From the NCBI RefSeq assembly GCF_041088075.1, contig NZ_JBGCVY010000066.1, positions 1-64,000 of the forward strand: 64,000 nt of DNA, given 5' to 3'. Positions 52,897 through 61,700 of this stretch are shown here, piece after piece (within the stretch, counting starts at the first letter, position 1; each line of letters opens with the position of its first letter). The position numbers and the translations under genes are program-made. The notes under the pieces are model-generated. The model was not told the DNA's origin and made no database searches. It worked only from the letters and a program-made list of their open reading frames with translations. This stretch comes from Mucilaginibacter_A sp041088075 (GTDB lineage: Bacteria; Bacteroidota; Bacteroidia; Sphingobacteriales; Sphingobacteriaceae).

Positions 52897-53475
52897 TTAC
52901 TTTACATCTCTGATAACTTTTCTTGCTGTAGCCCTTCCTGGCAAATAAACCTGAAAGCCAAATTGCAGGTTAACATTGTTTGCATAAGGGCTGCTGCCGA
53001 AACCTACGATGCCATTGTATTTAAGCAACGTTTCCAAACCAATACTTGGTGTAATAAAATAAGCAAAACCAGGGCCAACGCCAAAACCTAAACCATTGGT
53101 AGAACCACCGGTTGCAGAATAATTTTGGCCTTCAATACCAATGTTTGCTTCGCCAAAAAAGCGGCCATGCCTAACAATTTCTGTTCCGGCACCACTGTAA
53201 ACCCGTCCTAATGCGCCTATGCCATAGGTAATATCAGATCCGTTTCCTTTTAAAGTTGCCACACTAAAACTTCCGTAACCGCCCAAAGCAACGTTATCCT
53301 TGATAAACCATGCTGCTTTTGGCATAATAGTACCAGTAAAACTTGTTGGCTTGCTTAAGCCTAATTGTAAGTTGGCCAAATCGCTGCCAATCAAAACATT
53401 GCCTTTTTGAATCTGTGCATTTGCAGAAAATACGAGGCCCAAAATTGCAATTGCTGCTAAAGTAATTTTTTTCAT
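52897..53475 (-). CDS. Outer-membrane beta-barrel protein
   Basis: A 192-residue small barrel. The ATG at 53475 gives a signal peptide (MKKITLAAIAILGLVFSANAQ); the earlier in-frame ATG at 53514 only adds a Thr/Ile-rich stretch. The mature part alternates beta-strands (GDSITYG.., GLGFGVGPGFAYFITPSIGLETLL) and ends in NVNLQFGFQVYLPGRATARKVIRDVK. Function is unknown; it is an OmpW/OmpA-barrel-like protein of the type abundant in Bacteroidota. Convergent with sprA. Confidence 0.75.
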   Translation of the reverse strand: MKKITLAAIAILGLVFSANAQIQKGNVLIGSDLANLQLGLSKPTSFTGTIMPKAAWFIKDNVALGGYGSFSVATLKGNGSDITYGIGALGRVYSGAGTEIVRHGRFFGEANIGIEGQNYSATGGSTNGLGFGVGPGFAYFITPSIGLETLLKYNGIVGFGSSPYANNVNLQFGFQVYLPGRATARKVIRDVK

Positions 53476-53745
53476 TGTAGTAGTTATTATAGTTAAACAA
53501 TAATCTTTTAACAATACTTGAAAGCGTATAGTTTTAATTATTATGTAATTGTTTAAAGTAGCGTTGTTGCAGCCATATAAGGAAAGCGGTTTAAGTTCTT
53601 ATTCCATAAAAAGGAATGTTTCTTTTAATCCCTAAAAACTTTTATTTATGTTTTTTAATCTTACAAAAAGTATTAAAAATTTTTGTTCTCTGCCTGTTTT
53701 AAATACCTGTGGTATTTCAAGATGACGCATCTTTTTGCAAAAAAT

Positions 53746-54462
53746 TTAACGAACTTTCCCTGAACTTAACAAAGGAGAAATCAGCAATAAAGCAACAGGA
53801 AATGCCAGGTTCCATTTTCCAAACCAAGATGTGGCTATTATACAGAACAAGGCACCGGCTAAAAAGGAAAACCAAATAACCAATAATACGATGGCGCGTC
53901 GTTGGTGGCTGTCCCAAGTGCCTTGAGAATCCGGCAAAGGTGTGTCTTTTATAATTGATGCAAAGTGTTGGGCTATGTTATTTAAAGTGCCGGTAACAAA
54001 GTCAGGGTTTACAGATTGTTTGCCAATATGGGATAGGATAGTGTTCATATAGCCCATAGAAAAGCTAAGGATACCTACACTGCAATAATTGTTTATCGTG
54101 AAAAAAAACGATGCGATTCCATAAAACGCCAATACCGATGCCACAACAGTAAAAGGTGCCCAACGGGATTTGTACCAATTAAATTTTGACAATACAGAAC
54201 CTGTAAAAACACCAATGACGAAAAACAGGATAGCTACAAAAGAAATCAACGCATTGGCAAATCTGGCTTGGCCTAACGAAAACCCTGTTTGTGTTGTATT
54301 GCCGCTCATGAACGACAGATAGGTTTTGAAATGAAAAAAACCGTAGGCGTCTATAAATCCAGCGATCATGGCAAGGCAGATAATCAGCCTTTCCTGCGTT
54401 TTTGCCGTAAGTAAGGCAGCTTGCTCCTTACTGGAAGTTTCAACTTTGTTATGTGTTTCCAT
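53746..54462 (-). CDS. YoaK/DUF1275 membrane protein
   Basis: A 238-residue protein with six hydrophobic segments. The DUF1275 signature is visible: IAGFIDAYGFFHFKTYLSFMSGNTTQTGF near the N-terminus, then FMxGN-like spacing, MGYMNTILSHIG and FVTGTLNNIAQHF. A transport role is suspected for the family but not proven. It stands alone, with repeats on its upstream side; the stretch 53515-53745 downstream has only a degenerate word copy (atgtttcttttaatcc). Confidence 0.85.
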   Translation of the reverse strand: METHNKVETSSKEQAALLTAKTQERLIICLAMIAGFIDAYGFFHFKTYLSFMSGNTTQTGFSLGQARFANALISFVAILFFVIGVFTGSVLSKFNWYKSRWAPFTVVASVLAFYGIASFFFTINNYCSVGILSFSMGYMNTILSHIGKQSVNPDFVTGTLNNIAQHFASIIKDTPLPDSQGTWDSHQRRAIVLLVIWFSFLAGALFCIIATSWFGKWNLAFPVALLLISPLLSSGKVR

Positions 54463-54621
54463 TTTGGATCTATTTTTTGTAGTTAAAAAGCTATTGCTTG
54501 ATAAGTAAAAATAAAAGTAATGTTACGATTTGGTTTAAAAGAGGTAACGTCATTTAAACAGGCTAATACCTCTTAATCATTATTTTAAAGGTTTTGGTAG
54601 CGGTTAATTTTATTAAGTATG

Positions 54622-54793
54622 AACTTGTTTAAACTTATTCTTTTGTGCTTTACACAATGCTTCTTTTACCCTATAAAAATTTGTGTTGCCCGGTTTTTGA
54701 TTTGTTTAGGCCGATACAGGCACTAATTTTTATAGGGTAAAAAAAGCATCAACCCCTAAAAAAGAAGGTCAGAAAAAAAGTTTAAACAAGTTT
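54622..54793. repeat. Complete subfamily A element with outer and inner inverted repeats, copy 7
   Basis: Outer ends aacttgtttaaactt (54622-54636) and aagtttaaacaagtt (54779-54793) are perfect inverted copies. Inner arms are atgcttcttttacc + ctataaaaat (from 54657) and atttttata + gggtaaaaaaagcat (to 54749). The element is 172 bp. A separate half-site (tgtaaaagaagcat, 54842-54855) follows. The 54463-54956 gap has no other feature. Confidence 0.88.
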
Positions 54794-54956
54794 TATATAG
54801 TATAAGCGCTTTCCTGTTATTTGTGTTTTGTTTTTTATGCTGTAAAAGAAGCATCGGCCACAACTCAAAAACATTTTCAAATAAATATCCCCGCATTTAA
54901 TCATTGTTCAGTTTCTAACCATGTTTTTATTTATTTTTGGAGAAAAAAATAAGAAC

Positions 54957-55337
54957 ATGAATTTTCCTTCCGAATTGAAATACACCAAAGATCATGAGTG
55001 GGTGAGGATAGATGGCGATACGGCTTACATCGGCATTACCGATTTTGCACAGCACGAATTGGGCGATATTGTTTACATAGATATCAACACCGTTGGCGAA
55101 CAAGTAGCCAAAGAAGGTATTTTTGGAACGGTAGAAGCAGTAAAAACTGTTTCTGACCTATTTATGCCGGTAAGCGGACAGGTTTTAGAAGTTAACGCTG
55201 CGCTGGATGCCAGCCCGGAGCTGGTTAATTCTGATCCTTTTGGCGATGGCTGGATGGTAAAAATCACGATTACAGATGCAGCAGAACTGGACGAATTGTT
55301 ATCAGCCGAAAACTACAAAGCTTTAATCGGCGCCTGA
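54957..55337 (+). CDS. gcvH: Glycine cleavage system H protein
   Basis: The lipoyl carrier of the glycine cleavage system, shuttling the aminomethyl group between the P and T proteins. The lipoylation lysine is residue 63 in GTVEAVKTVSDLFMPVSGQV. The 126-residue length and the GFGDGWMV-like NSDPFGDGWMVKI segment fit the family. ATG 54957 is used, because the codons upstream to 54921 add an unrelated hydrophobic stretch. Its TGA overlaps the vanZ-like ATG by one base. The pathway partner glyA is 26 kb away in the window. Confidence 0.95.
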   Translation: MNFPSELKYTKDHEWVRIDGDTAYIGITDFAQHELGDIVYIDINTVGEQVAKEGIFGTVEAVKTVSDLFMPVSGQVLEVNAALDASPELVNSDPFGDGWMVKITITDAAELDELLSAENYKALIGA

Positions 55338-55732
55338 TGCAAAAATTTTTAAAATATCAAAGCCTGACTTTGCTTTGGGCTTTGTTTATTTTAGTCATCT
55401 GTTGCGTTTCTTTAGGCAAAGTTGGGCAGTCGCACTTGTTTTTTAAAGGGTTTGACAAATTAACGCATACCGGATTATTTTTTGTGCTTACGGTGCTTAC
55501 TTTTTACGGTTTGTTTCGTAAACAAAGAAGCGTTAACCTCAGCGGGCCGGTTTTTGTAGTCGTGCTGTTTTGCATGTTTTTGTTTGGTGGCGCGATAGAA
55601 CTTCTGCAATGGAAGGTCTTTACTTACCGCAGTGCCGAGTGGGACGACCTTTTTTGCGATATGCTGGGTTCTTTAATGGGTATTTTCAGTATTTTAGTAA
55701 CTACACATGCCATACAAGCTCAAAAACAATAA
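55337..55732 (+). CDS. VanZ-like family membrane protein
   Basis: A 131-residue protein with four hydrophobic segments, of the VanZ/YoaI-like family. GFDKLTHTGLFFVLTVLTFYGL, GGAIELLQWKVFTYRSAEWDDLFCDMLGSLMG are the conserved HxxxF and ExxQ-type motifs. Its role is unknown. It overlaps gcvH by one base and the following small lipoprotein by 26 bases, so the three form one transcript. Confidence 0.82.
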   Translation: MQKFLKYQSLTLLWALFILVICCVSLGKVGQSHLFFKGFDKLTHTGLFFVLTVLTFYGLFRKQRSVNLSGPVFVVVLFCMFLFGGAIELLQWKVFTYRSAEWDDLFCDMLGSLMGIFSILVTTHAIQAQKQ

Positions 55733-55844
55733 GCGAATTTTAGCTGCATTTTTTTTGGCAGCAACATTATTTTCTTCCTGCGGATTGTTCCACAAAAAAT
55801 GCAATTGTCCGCATTTTCGCTACAATTCCTATCAGCATTCCTAA
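55707..55844 (+). CDS. Small lipoprotein, 45 aa
   Basis: A 45-codon frame overlapping the end of the vanZ-like gene. The N-terminus MPYKLKNNKRILAAFF and the hydrophobic stretch end in a lipobox (LFSSC, acylated cysteine at residue 24). The mature part GLFHKKCNCPHFRY carries a CxC pair and a basic patch. The family is not recognised; small basic lipoproteins with this composition are often found next to gcvH in Bacteroidota but I have not verified that. A perfect hairpin of two iterated words follows at 55886-55910. Confidence 0.6.
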   Translation: MPYKLKNNKRILAAFFLAATLFSSCGLFHKKCNCPHFRYNSYQHS

Positions 55845-55885
55845 TTCTTTTTTGGCTAAAATTTTTGGGTCAACAATTTTATGCC

Positions 55886-55910
55886 GATAAAAGAAGCATG
55901 CTTCTTTTAC
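55886..55910. terminator. Loopless hairpin of two iterated words
   Basis: gataaaagaagcat is fused to its own inverse (atgcttcttttac), sharing the central bases, so the two copies form a 25-base near-palindrome. It lies 41 bases after the small lipoprotein stop and probably terminates that operon. The only other reading frame here (55964-56158) shows no supporting signal. Confidence 0.7.
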
Positions 55911-56275
55911 ATTAATATAACCCGTAGTGCATTAGGAGTTTTGCACTGCACTAAACCCATGGTTTGGAAAAGCATTTTCCCGCCCTTTACAAATTTTACT
56001 CCTTGCCGCATGGGCATTTTTACAAACCTCTAAGGCATAGAATTGATAATGAAATAACCCTGGACAAAATTTGGTTTTTGAACAAGTTTTTTTCTCGACC
56101 CATCTATAAACGGGAACAATTTTCTCTTTCTCTTATTATAAACACTTCGTTTGGGTAAAGTACTAAGCGGGGCACCATTCAAATTTTTAAACAACTGATG
56201 TTTAGAACTTATCCCACAATATTCAGCAGTTATATTTAGTGTAATTAACCCTATTTAATATTTAATAAAATAACA

Positions 56276-56356
56276 ATGCTTCTTTTATCCCTAAAAAATT
56301 TGCGTTGTATTTTATTGGTATAGAAAAAATACATTTTTATAGGATAAAAGAAGCAT
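56276..56356. repeat. Subfamily A palindromic repeat, copy 8
   Basis: atgcttcttttatc + cctaaaaaatttg and acatttttata + ggataaaagaagcat, with an intervening 40-base centre. The 55911-56483 stretch holds nothing else. Confidence 0.8.
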
Positions 56357-56484
56357 CAAAAATATTTAGGATAAAAGTTAAACAGCTTTTAATTTTAAAA
56401 AATCCGGGAGGCTGTATCAAAAATAAGATAAACATCTTAAGAATTGTCTAAAAAAAACAAATTCTACATGGTATCCGAATAGAT

Positions 56485-56525
56485 GAAAAAAAAGAGGCCG
56501 TTCATAACTTATGATACGGTCTCTT
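56485..56525 (-). terminator. Terminator downstream of the oxalate decarboxylase gene
   Basis: On the minus strand agagaccgta (56524-56515) pairs with acggcctct (56501-56493) followed by a T-run. It lies about 130 bases beyond the stop codon. Confidence 0.6.
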
Positions 56526-56657
56526 GGTTTGGCTTGGGTTTTTTATTTGTAAAAGCTGGTCGGCCTTGTGCTCTCCACATAGCACCACTCGGTGAACGAA
56601 CGGGGGCTTGTGTTGATGACAAAGGCCCAGAGCAATGTGGTGGAAAAGTCCCCGATT

Positions 56658-57842
56658 TTACGCAGGCACGACAGGTGTTTTGTGTGTCGAGACGGGCGCG
56701 AATTGCGAAGCGTCGAAGCCCAGGTGAGCTTTGACCAGTTCGGCGGGCGAAAACGCCAGCCACTGGCGAAGCGACACATCTTCATAGTGGTCTGAGCGGA
56801 AACATTCGAGGAAGCGCAGCGTGGTGGTGCCGGTATTTTCGACATAGTGACCCATCGGAACCGGAACGCAGCCAACATCGCCCGCCTGATAGTCGAAGGT
56901 GCGCGCCCTACCATCGGCAGCAAACACCGTCATGCGCGCCTGGCCTTCAAGGTAAAACTGCCATTCCTGCGCATTGGGGTGCCAGTGCATTTCGCGCATT
57001 CCACCCGGCTCCACTTCCACAATTGCGGTGGCGATGGTGGTGGCGGCCGGAAAGTTCTTTGAGTCCACGATGCGAACAGAACCGCTATGGGTGCGAATCG
57101 GTTCCTGCCCTTCCATGTGAAAGCTAAAGCTTGTGGGCACCGGGCCGGCACCTGCCACCCGATCTGATTCGAGCGTGCCTGGAACAGGCGCTTGGAAAAT
57201 CCACAAGGGCTTGGCCGGAAGCGAATCGAACACGCTTTCGGACACACCAAAGTTTTTAGCAAGCACCGATTTAGGCGTGTGGATGAGCCAATCGGTGAGC
57301 AAAAAGGTGCCTTCTTCGGTAAAGTTGCCGTCGTCAAAGACAAGCAAAAACTCACAGCCTTCAGGTTCAAGCCCCTGAATCGAGTGCGGAATCCCAGCGG
57401 GGAAGTTCCACAGGTCGCCTGCCTTCACGTCGTCTTGAAAAGTGCAGCCGTTCTCGTCTATGGCGGTGATGCGCGCCTGGCCCGCGATCATGTAAGCCCA
57501 TTCCGCCGATGTGTGCCAGTGCATTTCTCTTGCGCCGCCGGGCGTGAGGCGCATATTGACACCCGCGATGGTGGTGGCGGCGGGCAATTCACGGATGGTG
57601 GTCTGGCGTCCCCAGCCGCCCTGTTCAAGGTGGTTGTGGCTGTCGGCGAACGACCAGCGAAAGTTGGGGACGGTGCCCTTGTCGGTAATCGGTGCAGCGA
57701 GCAAGTCGCGGTCTTGCGCTTCGCGCGCCGGGTTGGTCGGCCCTAAGATCGAAGCACCGCGCTTGCCATCAATTGGTTGTGGCGGCGCTACTTGTTGCGG
57801 TTCTGCCGCTTGTGGCATTGGCATTGTTTCTTGGTTTGTCAT
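56658..57842 (-). CDS. Bicupin oxalate decarboxylase (OxdC-type)
   Basis: A 394-residue two-cupin enzyme converting oxalate to formate and CO2 with manganese. Both metal sites are complete: HWHTSAE (H108, H110, E114) with H153 in FPAGIPHS, and HWHPNAQE (H286, H288, E293) with H332 in VPMGHYVEN. The lid that decides decarboxylase versus oxidase activity reads T-E-E-G-T at 175-179, against S-E-N-S-T in Bacillus OxdC, and keeps the glutamate taken to be the proton donor. No signal peptide. The coding strand is visibly GC-richer than its surroundings and lacks the iterated word, consistent with recent acquisition. Confidence 0.9.
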   Translation of the reverse strand: MTNQETMPMPQAAEPQQVAPPQPIDGKRGASILGPTNPAREAQDRDLLAAPITDKGTVPNFRWSFADSHNHLEQGGWGRQTTIRELPAATTIAGVNMRLTPGGAREMHWHTSAEWAYMIAGQARITAIDENGCTFQDDVKAGDLWNFPAGIPHSIQGLEPEGCEFLLVFDDGNFTEEGTFLLTDWLIHTPKSVLAKNFGVSESVFDSLPAKPLWIFQAPVPGTLESDRVAGAGPVPTSFSFHMEGQEPIRTHSGSVRIVDSKNFPAATTIATAIVEVEPGGMREMHWHPNAQEWQFYLEGQARMTVFAADGRARTFDYQAGDVGCVPVPMGHYVENTGTTTLRFLECFRSDHYEDVSLRQWLAFSPAELVKAHLGFDASQFAPVSTHKTPVVPA

Positions 57843-58394
57843 GATTGTTTTATTTTAGTTGTTCTGTTTTGATTGTTGGTTATTGGCCTGTTGGTTTAGT
57901 GTTGTCCTATGCTGTACCTGGCTGGCTTATACGGAACGCCTCTTTAATGATAGAAACCAAGAAACCTGCTTTTTTACAATGTGCAGCCCTTCGGCCAGCA
58001 TCGGCCGTTTTTCTACCATCAATACTCTTTTTACCACAAAAATTATCGTGGTTTCGTCTTCATGTCCAAATACCGCCCACCTTCCATGCCTTTGCTGTTT
58101 TTGCCGGAAGTATCCATTTTGCTGCCGCCGTTTTATCGAAAAGCCGGGGTCTTTTGTGCTCGGGTAAATATTTAAAGAAAAACAAACCCTATTTGTTTTT
58201 TTAATTAAAAAAGGAACAGCTTATATATGGCGAAGTTTCATTTTAAAGAAATAAAGGGCTTCGGTTTTTGAATAAAACCACCTTTTATAAAATTTAGAAT
58301 AAAGAAAATGGAAGGGCTTCCTTTTCACTGTTGATTTCTTTATAGTTTGCTGCCCTGGTTTTATAGTGTAGGATAAAAATAATTCATACTGAGA

Positions 58395-58553
58395 GCTGTG
58401 TAAATTTTTTCCAATATATTTTCTATGCTTCTTTTACCGCATAAAAATCATCGGCCATTGTGCTTTTTGTATCAGAACAACTTCCGGAAACAGAATTTGC
58501 AGGCATAAAAGAAGCATTATAAATTTTCATGATAGAAATTTAGACAGGTTCTC
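58395..58553. repeat. Subfamily B palindromic repeat, copy 3
   Basis: Outer arms gctgtgtaaatttt and agaaatttagacaggttctc; inner arms atgcttcttttacc + gcataaaaatca (from 58425) and ggcataaaagaagcat (to 58517). The 57843-58727 interval holds no gene that I can support; frames there show no start or family signal. Confidence 0.8.
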
Positions 58554-58727
58554 AGTATGTATCTGGGGATAGTTGTCATTTTGGATTTTTGAAAGTTGTG
58601 AAATTGATGAACAAAGTTTTTTCTACCGCTTGCATGATCCGTGTTGTTTGATAAAACAATTATCAAATCTTATTTGGATTTAATTTAAATAAGGTTTAGC
58701 TTTACGGTATAATTAGTACTTGTATCC

Positions 58728-58943
58728 ATGAAGCTATCGCAATTAACCATCGGCAAAAAAGGTATCATCAAAGAGTTTACCGATTTGGAAATGTCTGTTA
58801 AACTGATGGAAATGGGTTGTTTGCCCGGCGAGGAAATCAGTATCCAAAGGGTTGCACCGCTTGGCGATCCGATTGCAGTTAACGTTTCCGGTTACCAGTT
58901 AAGTTTGCGTAAACGCGAAGCATCTACCATTATCTTACAATAA
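58728..58943 (+). CDS. feoA: FeoA ferrous iron transport accessory protein
   Basis: A 71-residue SH3-fold cytoplasmic protein needed by FeoB. GKKGIIKEF, VKLMEMGCLPGEEISIQRVAPLGDPIAV and GYQLSLRKREASTIIL are the FeoA signature. feoB starts six bases downstream, so they are co-expressed. No Fur-box-like dyad was found upstream that I could support. Confidence 0.93.
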   Translation: MKLSQLTIGKKGIIKEFTDLEMSVKLMEMGCLPGEEISIQRVAPLGDPIAVNVSGYQLSLRKREASTIILQ

Positions 58944-58949
58944 TTTGAG

Positions 58950-61067
58950 TTGAAGGCTGATCTGAAAGTTGCATTAATAGGAAACCCCAACACCGGTAAA
59001 TCCACGCTTTTTAATGTTCTTACCGGTCTTAACCAAAAAGTTGGCAATTTCCCCGGCGTTACGGTTGATAAAAAAACCGGTTTTTGTTTGTTAAACGATG
59101 GCCGCCGCGCCGAAATCATTGATCTTCCCGGAACGTACAGTTTGTATCCGAAAAGCAAGGACGAGTCTATCGTTTTTTCTGTTTTGGCCGATCGTTCCAA
59201 CCCGCACCATCCTGATCTGGTGATCGTTATCCTGGATGCTTCCAACTTAAAACGAAACTTGCTGCTTTACACGCAGGTTGCCGATTTAAAAATCCCGGTT
59301 ATCCTGGCTTTAAATATGATGGACCTGGCCAATAAATCCGGCCTGGAAATCAACATCAACCTACTTTCAAAAAAATTAGGTGTTCCTGTTGTACCGATTT
59401 CTGCGCGAAAAGCCGAAGGAATTACTGCACTAAAAGAAGCAATTGGTTACGCCAACCGTTTTGCCTTGCAGGAAGATACAATTGATGTGGAACAATTGGC
59501 GCCAGAATTGATTAGCAGCATCCGCGATGAAATCCACGTAGAAAACAATTACTACGCCTTGCAACTGGCGCACCAGCACGAATATCTGCCGTTTTTGTCT
59601 CCGCAGCAAAACGACCGGATTGAAACGCTGGAGGAGGAGCATAGCTTTCATTCCCAAAAATCCCAGGCTACAGAAACCATTGCGCGTTATAATTTCATCA
59701 ATGATATTTTGTTTGATACCGTTATCCGCAAAAATCATTTCGCACAGGAAGAAAGCTACAGCAACAAAATTGATAAAGTTCTCACGCACAAAGTTTTCGG
59801 TTTTGTGATTTTCTTTGCGATTTTAATGTTCATTTTCCAGGTCATCTTTTCCTGGTCGGCTTACCCGATGGCACTAATTGAGGATACGTTTACCTGGCTA
59901 ACTTCCGTATTGCACAAAACACTTCCGGCCGGCCCGTTAACCAGTTTGCTGTTGGATGGCGTGATTGCCGGGCTAAGCGGCGTGCTGGTTTTTATCCCGC
60001 AAATTGCCATCTTGTTTGCTTTTATTTCCATTTTGGAAGATACCGGTTACATGTCGCGCGTAACGTTTATGATGGACCGCATCATGCGAAAAGTTGGGCT
60101 GAACGGAAAATCAGTCGTGCCGCTCATCGGTGGTTTTGCCTGCGCCGTGCCTTCTATCATGAGTACGCGTACCATCGAAAACTGGAAAGATCGCATGATT
60201 ACCATTATGGTTACGCCTTTAATTACCTGTTCTGCGCGTTTGCCGGTTTACACGTTGCTGATTTCCCTCGTCGTTCCTAACCGAAACGTATGGTGGCTTT
60301 TTAATCTGCAAGGTTTGGCCATGATGGCGATGTATTTGTTCAGCGTTGTTTCGGCGGTGGTTGTGGCGTTTGTTTTTAAGCTGATTTTAAAAAGCCGTGA
60401 ACGTGGATATTTCATTATGGAACTACCGGTTTACCGGATGCCGCGCTGGAAAAACGTTGGTTTAACGATGTACGAACGGTCAAAAACTTTTGTCATCCAG
60501 GCCGGAAAAGTCATCATCGCCGTTTCTATTATTTTATGGGTGATGGCTTCGTACGGCCCGGGAAACCGTATGGCAAGGATCGAGCAGAAATACAATAATG
60601 CTTCTTTTACCGGCAAAAAATCAGCGGAAGAATTGCAGCATTTAAAAGCGACTGACCAGCTTGAAAATTCTTACGCCGGTATTTTAGGCCATGCCATCGA
60701 GCCGGCCATTCGTCCTTTAGGTTTCGATTGGAAAATTGGCATCGCTCTAATTACTTCCGTTGCCGCCCGCGAAGTTTTTGTAGGAACAATGGCCACGATT
60801 TACAGTGTGGATGGCAATGCCGATAAATTAGATTCGGTGATGGACAAGATGCGAAATGCCAAAAACCCGGAAACAGGTTTGCCGGTTTTCACCTTCGCCG
60901 TTGCCATGTCGCTCATGATGTTTTACGCTTTCGCGATGCAATGCGCCAGCACGGTTGCCGTAGTTTACCGAGAGACCAAAGAATGGAAATGGCCGGTCAT
61001 CCAGTTTGCTTACATGACGGTGCTGGCTTATGCCGCAAGTTTTATTACTTTCCACCTGTTAAAATAA
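58950..61067 (+). CDS. feoB: Ferrous iron transporter FeoB
   Basis: A 705-residue membrane protein: an N-terminal G domain (GNPNTGKST at residues 11-19, NFPGVTVDKKTG switch I, DLPGTYSLYPKS switch II, NMMDLAN G4, SARKAEG G5), a helical insert, and a membrane domain with two Gate regions (LVFIPQIAILFAFISILEDTGYMSRVTFMMDRIM and GFACAVPSIMSTRTI) and a final GTMATIYSV segment. It pumps Fe2+ into the cell. The start is TTG; no ATG precedes the G1 motif. An in-frame iterated word at 60598-60611 encodes NASFTG between transmembrane regions. Confidence 0.96.
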   Translation: MKADLKVALIGNPNTGKSTLFNVLTGLNQKVGNFPGVTVDKKTGFCLLNDGRRAEIIDLPGTYSLYPKSKDESIVFSVLADRSNPHHPDLVIVILDASNLKRNLLLYTQVADLKIPVILALNMMDLANKSGLEININLLSKKLGVPVVPISARKAEGITALKEAIGYANRFALQEDTIDVEQLAPELISSIRDEIHVENNYYALQLAHQHEYLPFLSPQQNDRIETLEEEHSFHSQKSQATETIARYNFINDILFDTVIRKNHFAQEESYSNKIDKVLTHKVFGFVIFFAILMFIFQVIFSWSAYPMALIEDTFTWLTSVLHKTLPAGPLTSLLLDGVIAGLSGVLVFIPQIAILFAFISILEDTGYMSRVTFMMDRIMRKVGLNGKSVVPLIGGFACAVPSIMSTRTIENWKDRMITIMVTPLITCSARLPVYTLLISLVVPNRNVWWLFNLQGLAMMAMYLFSVVSAVVVAFVFKLILKSRERGYFIMELPVYRMPRWKNVGLTMYERSKTFVIQAGKVIIAVSIILWVMASYGPGNRMARIEQKYNNASFTGKKSAEELQHLKATDQLENSYAGILGHAIEPAIRPLGFDWKIGIALITSVAAREVFVGTMATIYSVDGNADKLDSVMDKMRNAKNPETGLPVFTFAVAMSLMMFYAFAMQCASTVAVVYRETKEWKWPVIQFAYMTVLAYAASFITFHLLK

Positions 61068-61082
61068 GCGTTACATTACAAC

Positions 61083-61691
61083 GTGGATAAAAAGGAAATT
61101 CTCAAAAATTACATGCCTGAAGCAGCCGCGCCGGTAATTGCCAAATGGATTGATTATTTTCAATGCGAGTTTAAAGTTTCGCGCAACCGCGGCACCAAAT
61201 TTGGCGATTACCGTTCGCCTTTTGGCGGAAAAGGGCACCGCATTTCTGTTAATTTCGATTTGAATGCTTACGCTTTTCTGGTAACCACCGTACACGAATT
61301 TGCGCATTTGTACACCTGGAACCAGCATCAGCATAAAGCAAAACCGCACGGCACCGAATGGAAAAGCAACTTTAAACGGATGATGAAACCGTTTTTTGAG
61401 TTGGAGATTTTTCCGCCTGATGTTAAAACGGCCATCACCAATTATTTGGATAATCCCGCAGCTTCCAGTTGTTCAGACCTTACTTTATTTCGCGCCCTCA
61501 AAAAATACGATGTAAAAGAAGCATCGGTTATTTTGGTTGAAAAAATCCCGGCCAACGGTTTGTTCCGTTGGAAAGACGGCCGCGTTTTCCGGCGGGAAGA
61601 ACGGCTGCGGAAACGTTACCGTTGTGTGGAAGTGAGCACCAACCGGGTTTATTTGTTTAATCCGGTTGCGGAAGTGGAGTTGGTAAGCTAA
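61083..61691 (+). CDS. SprT-like zinc metalloprotease domain protein
   Basis: A 202-residue protein with GTG start. VTTVHEFAHLYTW is the HExxH-type zinc motif (H-E-F-A-H), preceded by a basic RNRGTKFGDYRSPFGGKGH stretch that is usual for SprT-like proteins. The C-terminal half, RWKDGRVFRREERLRKRYRCVEV, resembles the zinc-ribbon-like DNA-associated region. SprT-like proteins include Spartan, which digests DNA-protein crosslinks, but bacterial members' targets are unproven. An in-frame iterated word (tgtaaaagaagcat, 61511-61524) encodes VKEAS. Confidence 0.85.
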   Translation: MDKKEILKNYMPEAAAPVIAKWIDYFQCEFKVSRNRGTKFGDYRSPFGGKGHRISVNFDLNAYAFLVTTVHEFAHLYTWNQHQHKAKPHGTEWKSNFKRMMKPFFELEIFPPDVKTAITNYLDNPAASSCSDLTLFRALKKYDVKEASVILVEKIPANGLFRWKDGRVFRREERLRKRYRCVEVSTNRVYLFNPVAEVELVS

Positions 61692-61700
61692 AAACCAAGG

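Noticed and set aside
52867..53091. A plus-strand frame over the terminator and barrel gene
   Set aside because: It begins inside the bidirectional terminator and is antisense to the beta-barrel gene.
55964..56158. A 64-codon frame after the gcvH operon
   Set aside because: No promoter, signal or family pattern; composition is that of intergenic DNA.
56483..56734. A plus-strand frame starting beside the oxalate decarboxylase end
   Set aside because: It runs through a terminator and then antisense to the bicupin gene; the GC-rich gene leaves many open antisense frames.
57845..58204. Open frames in the gap upstream of the oxalate decarboxylase
   Set aside because: No start context, no similarity and shifting hydrophobic content; three overlapping frames are open by chance.
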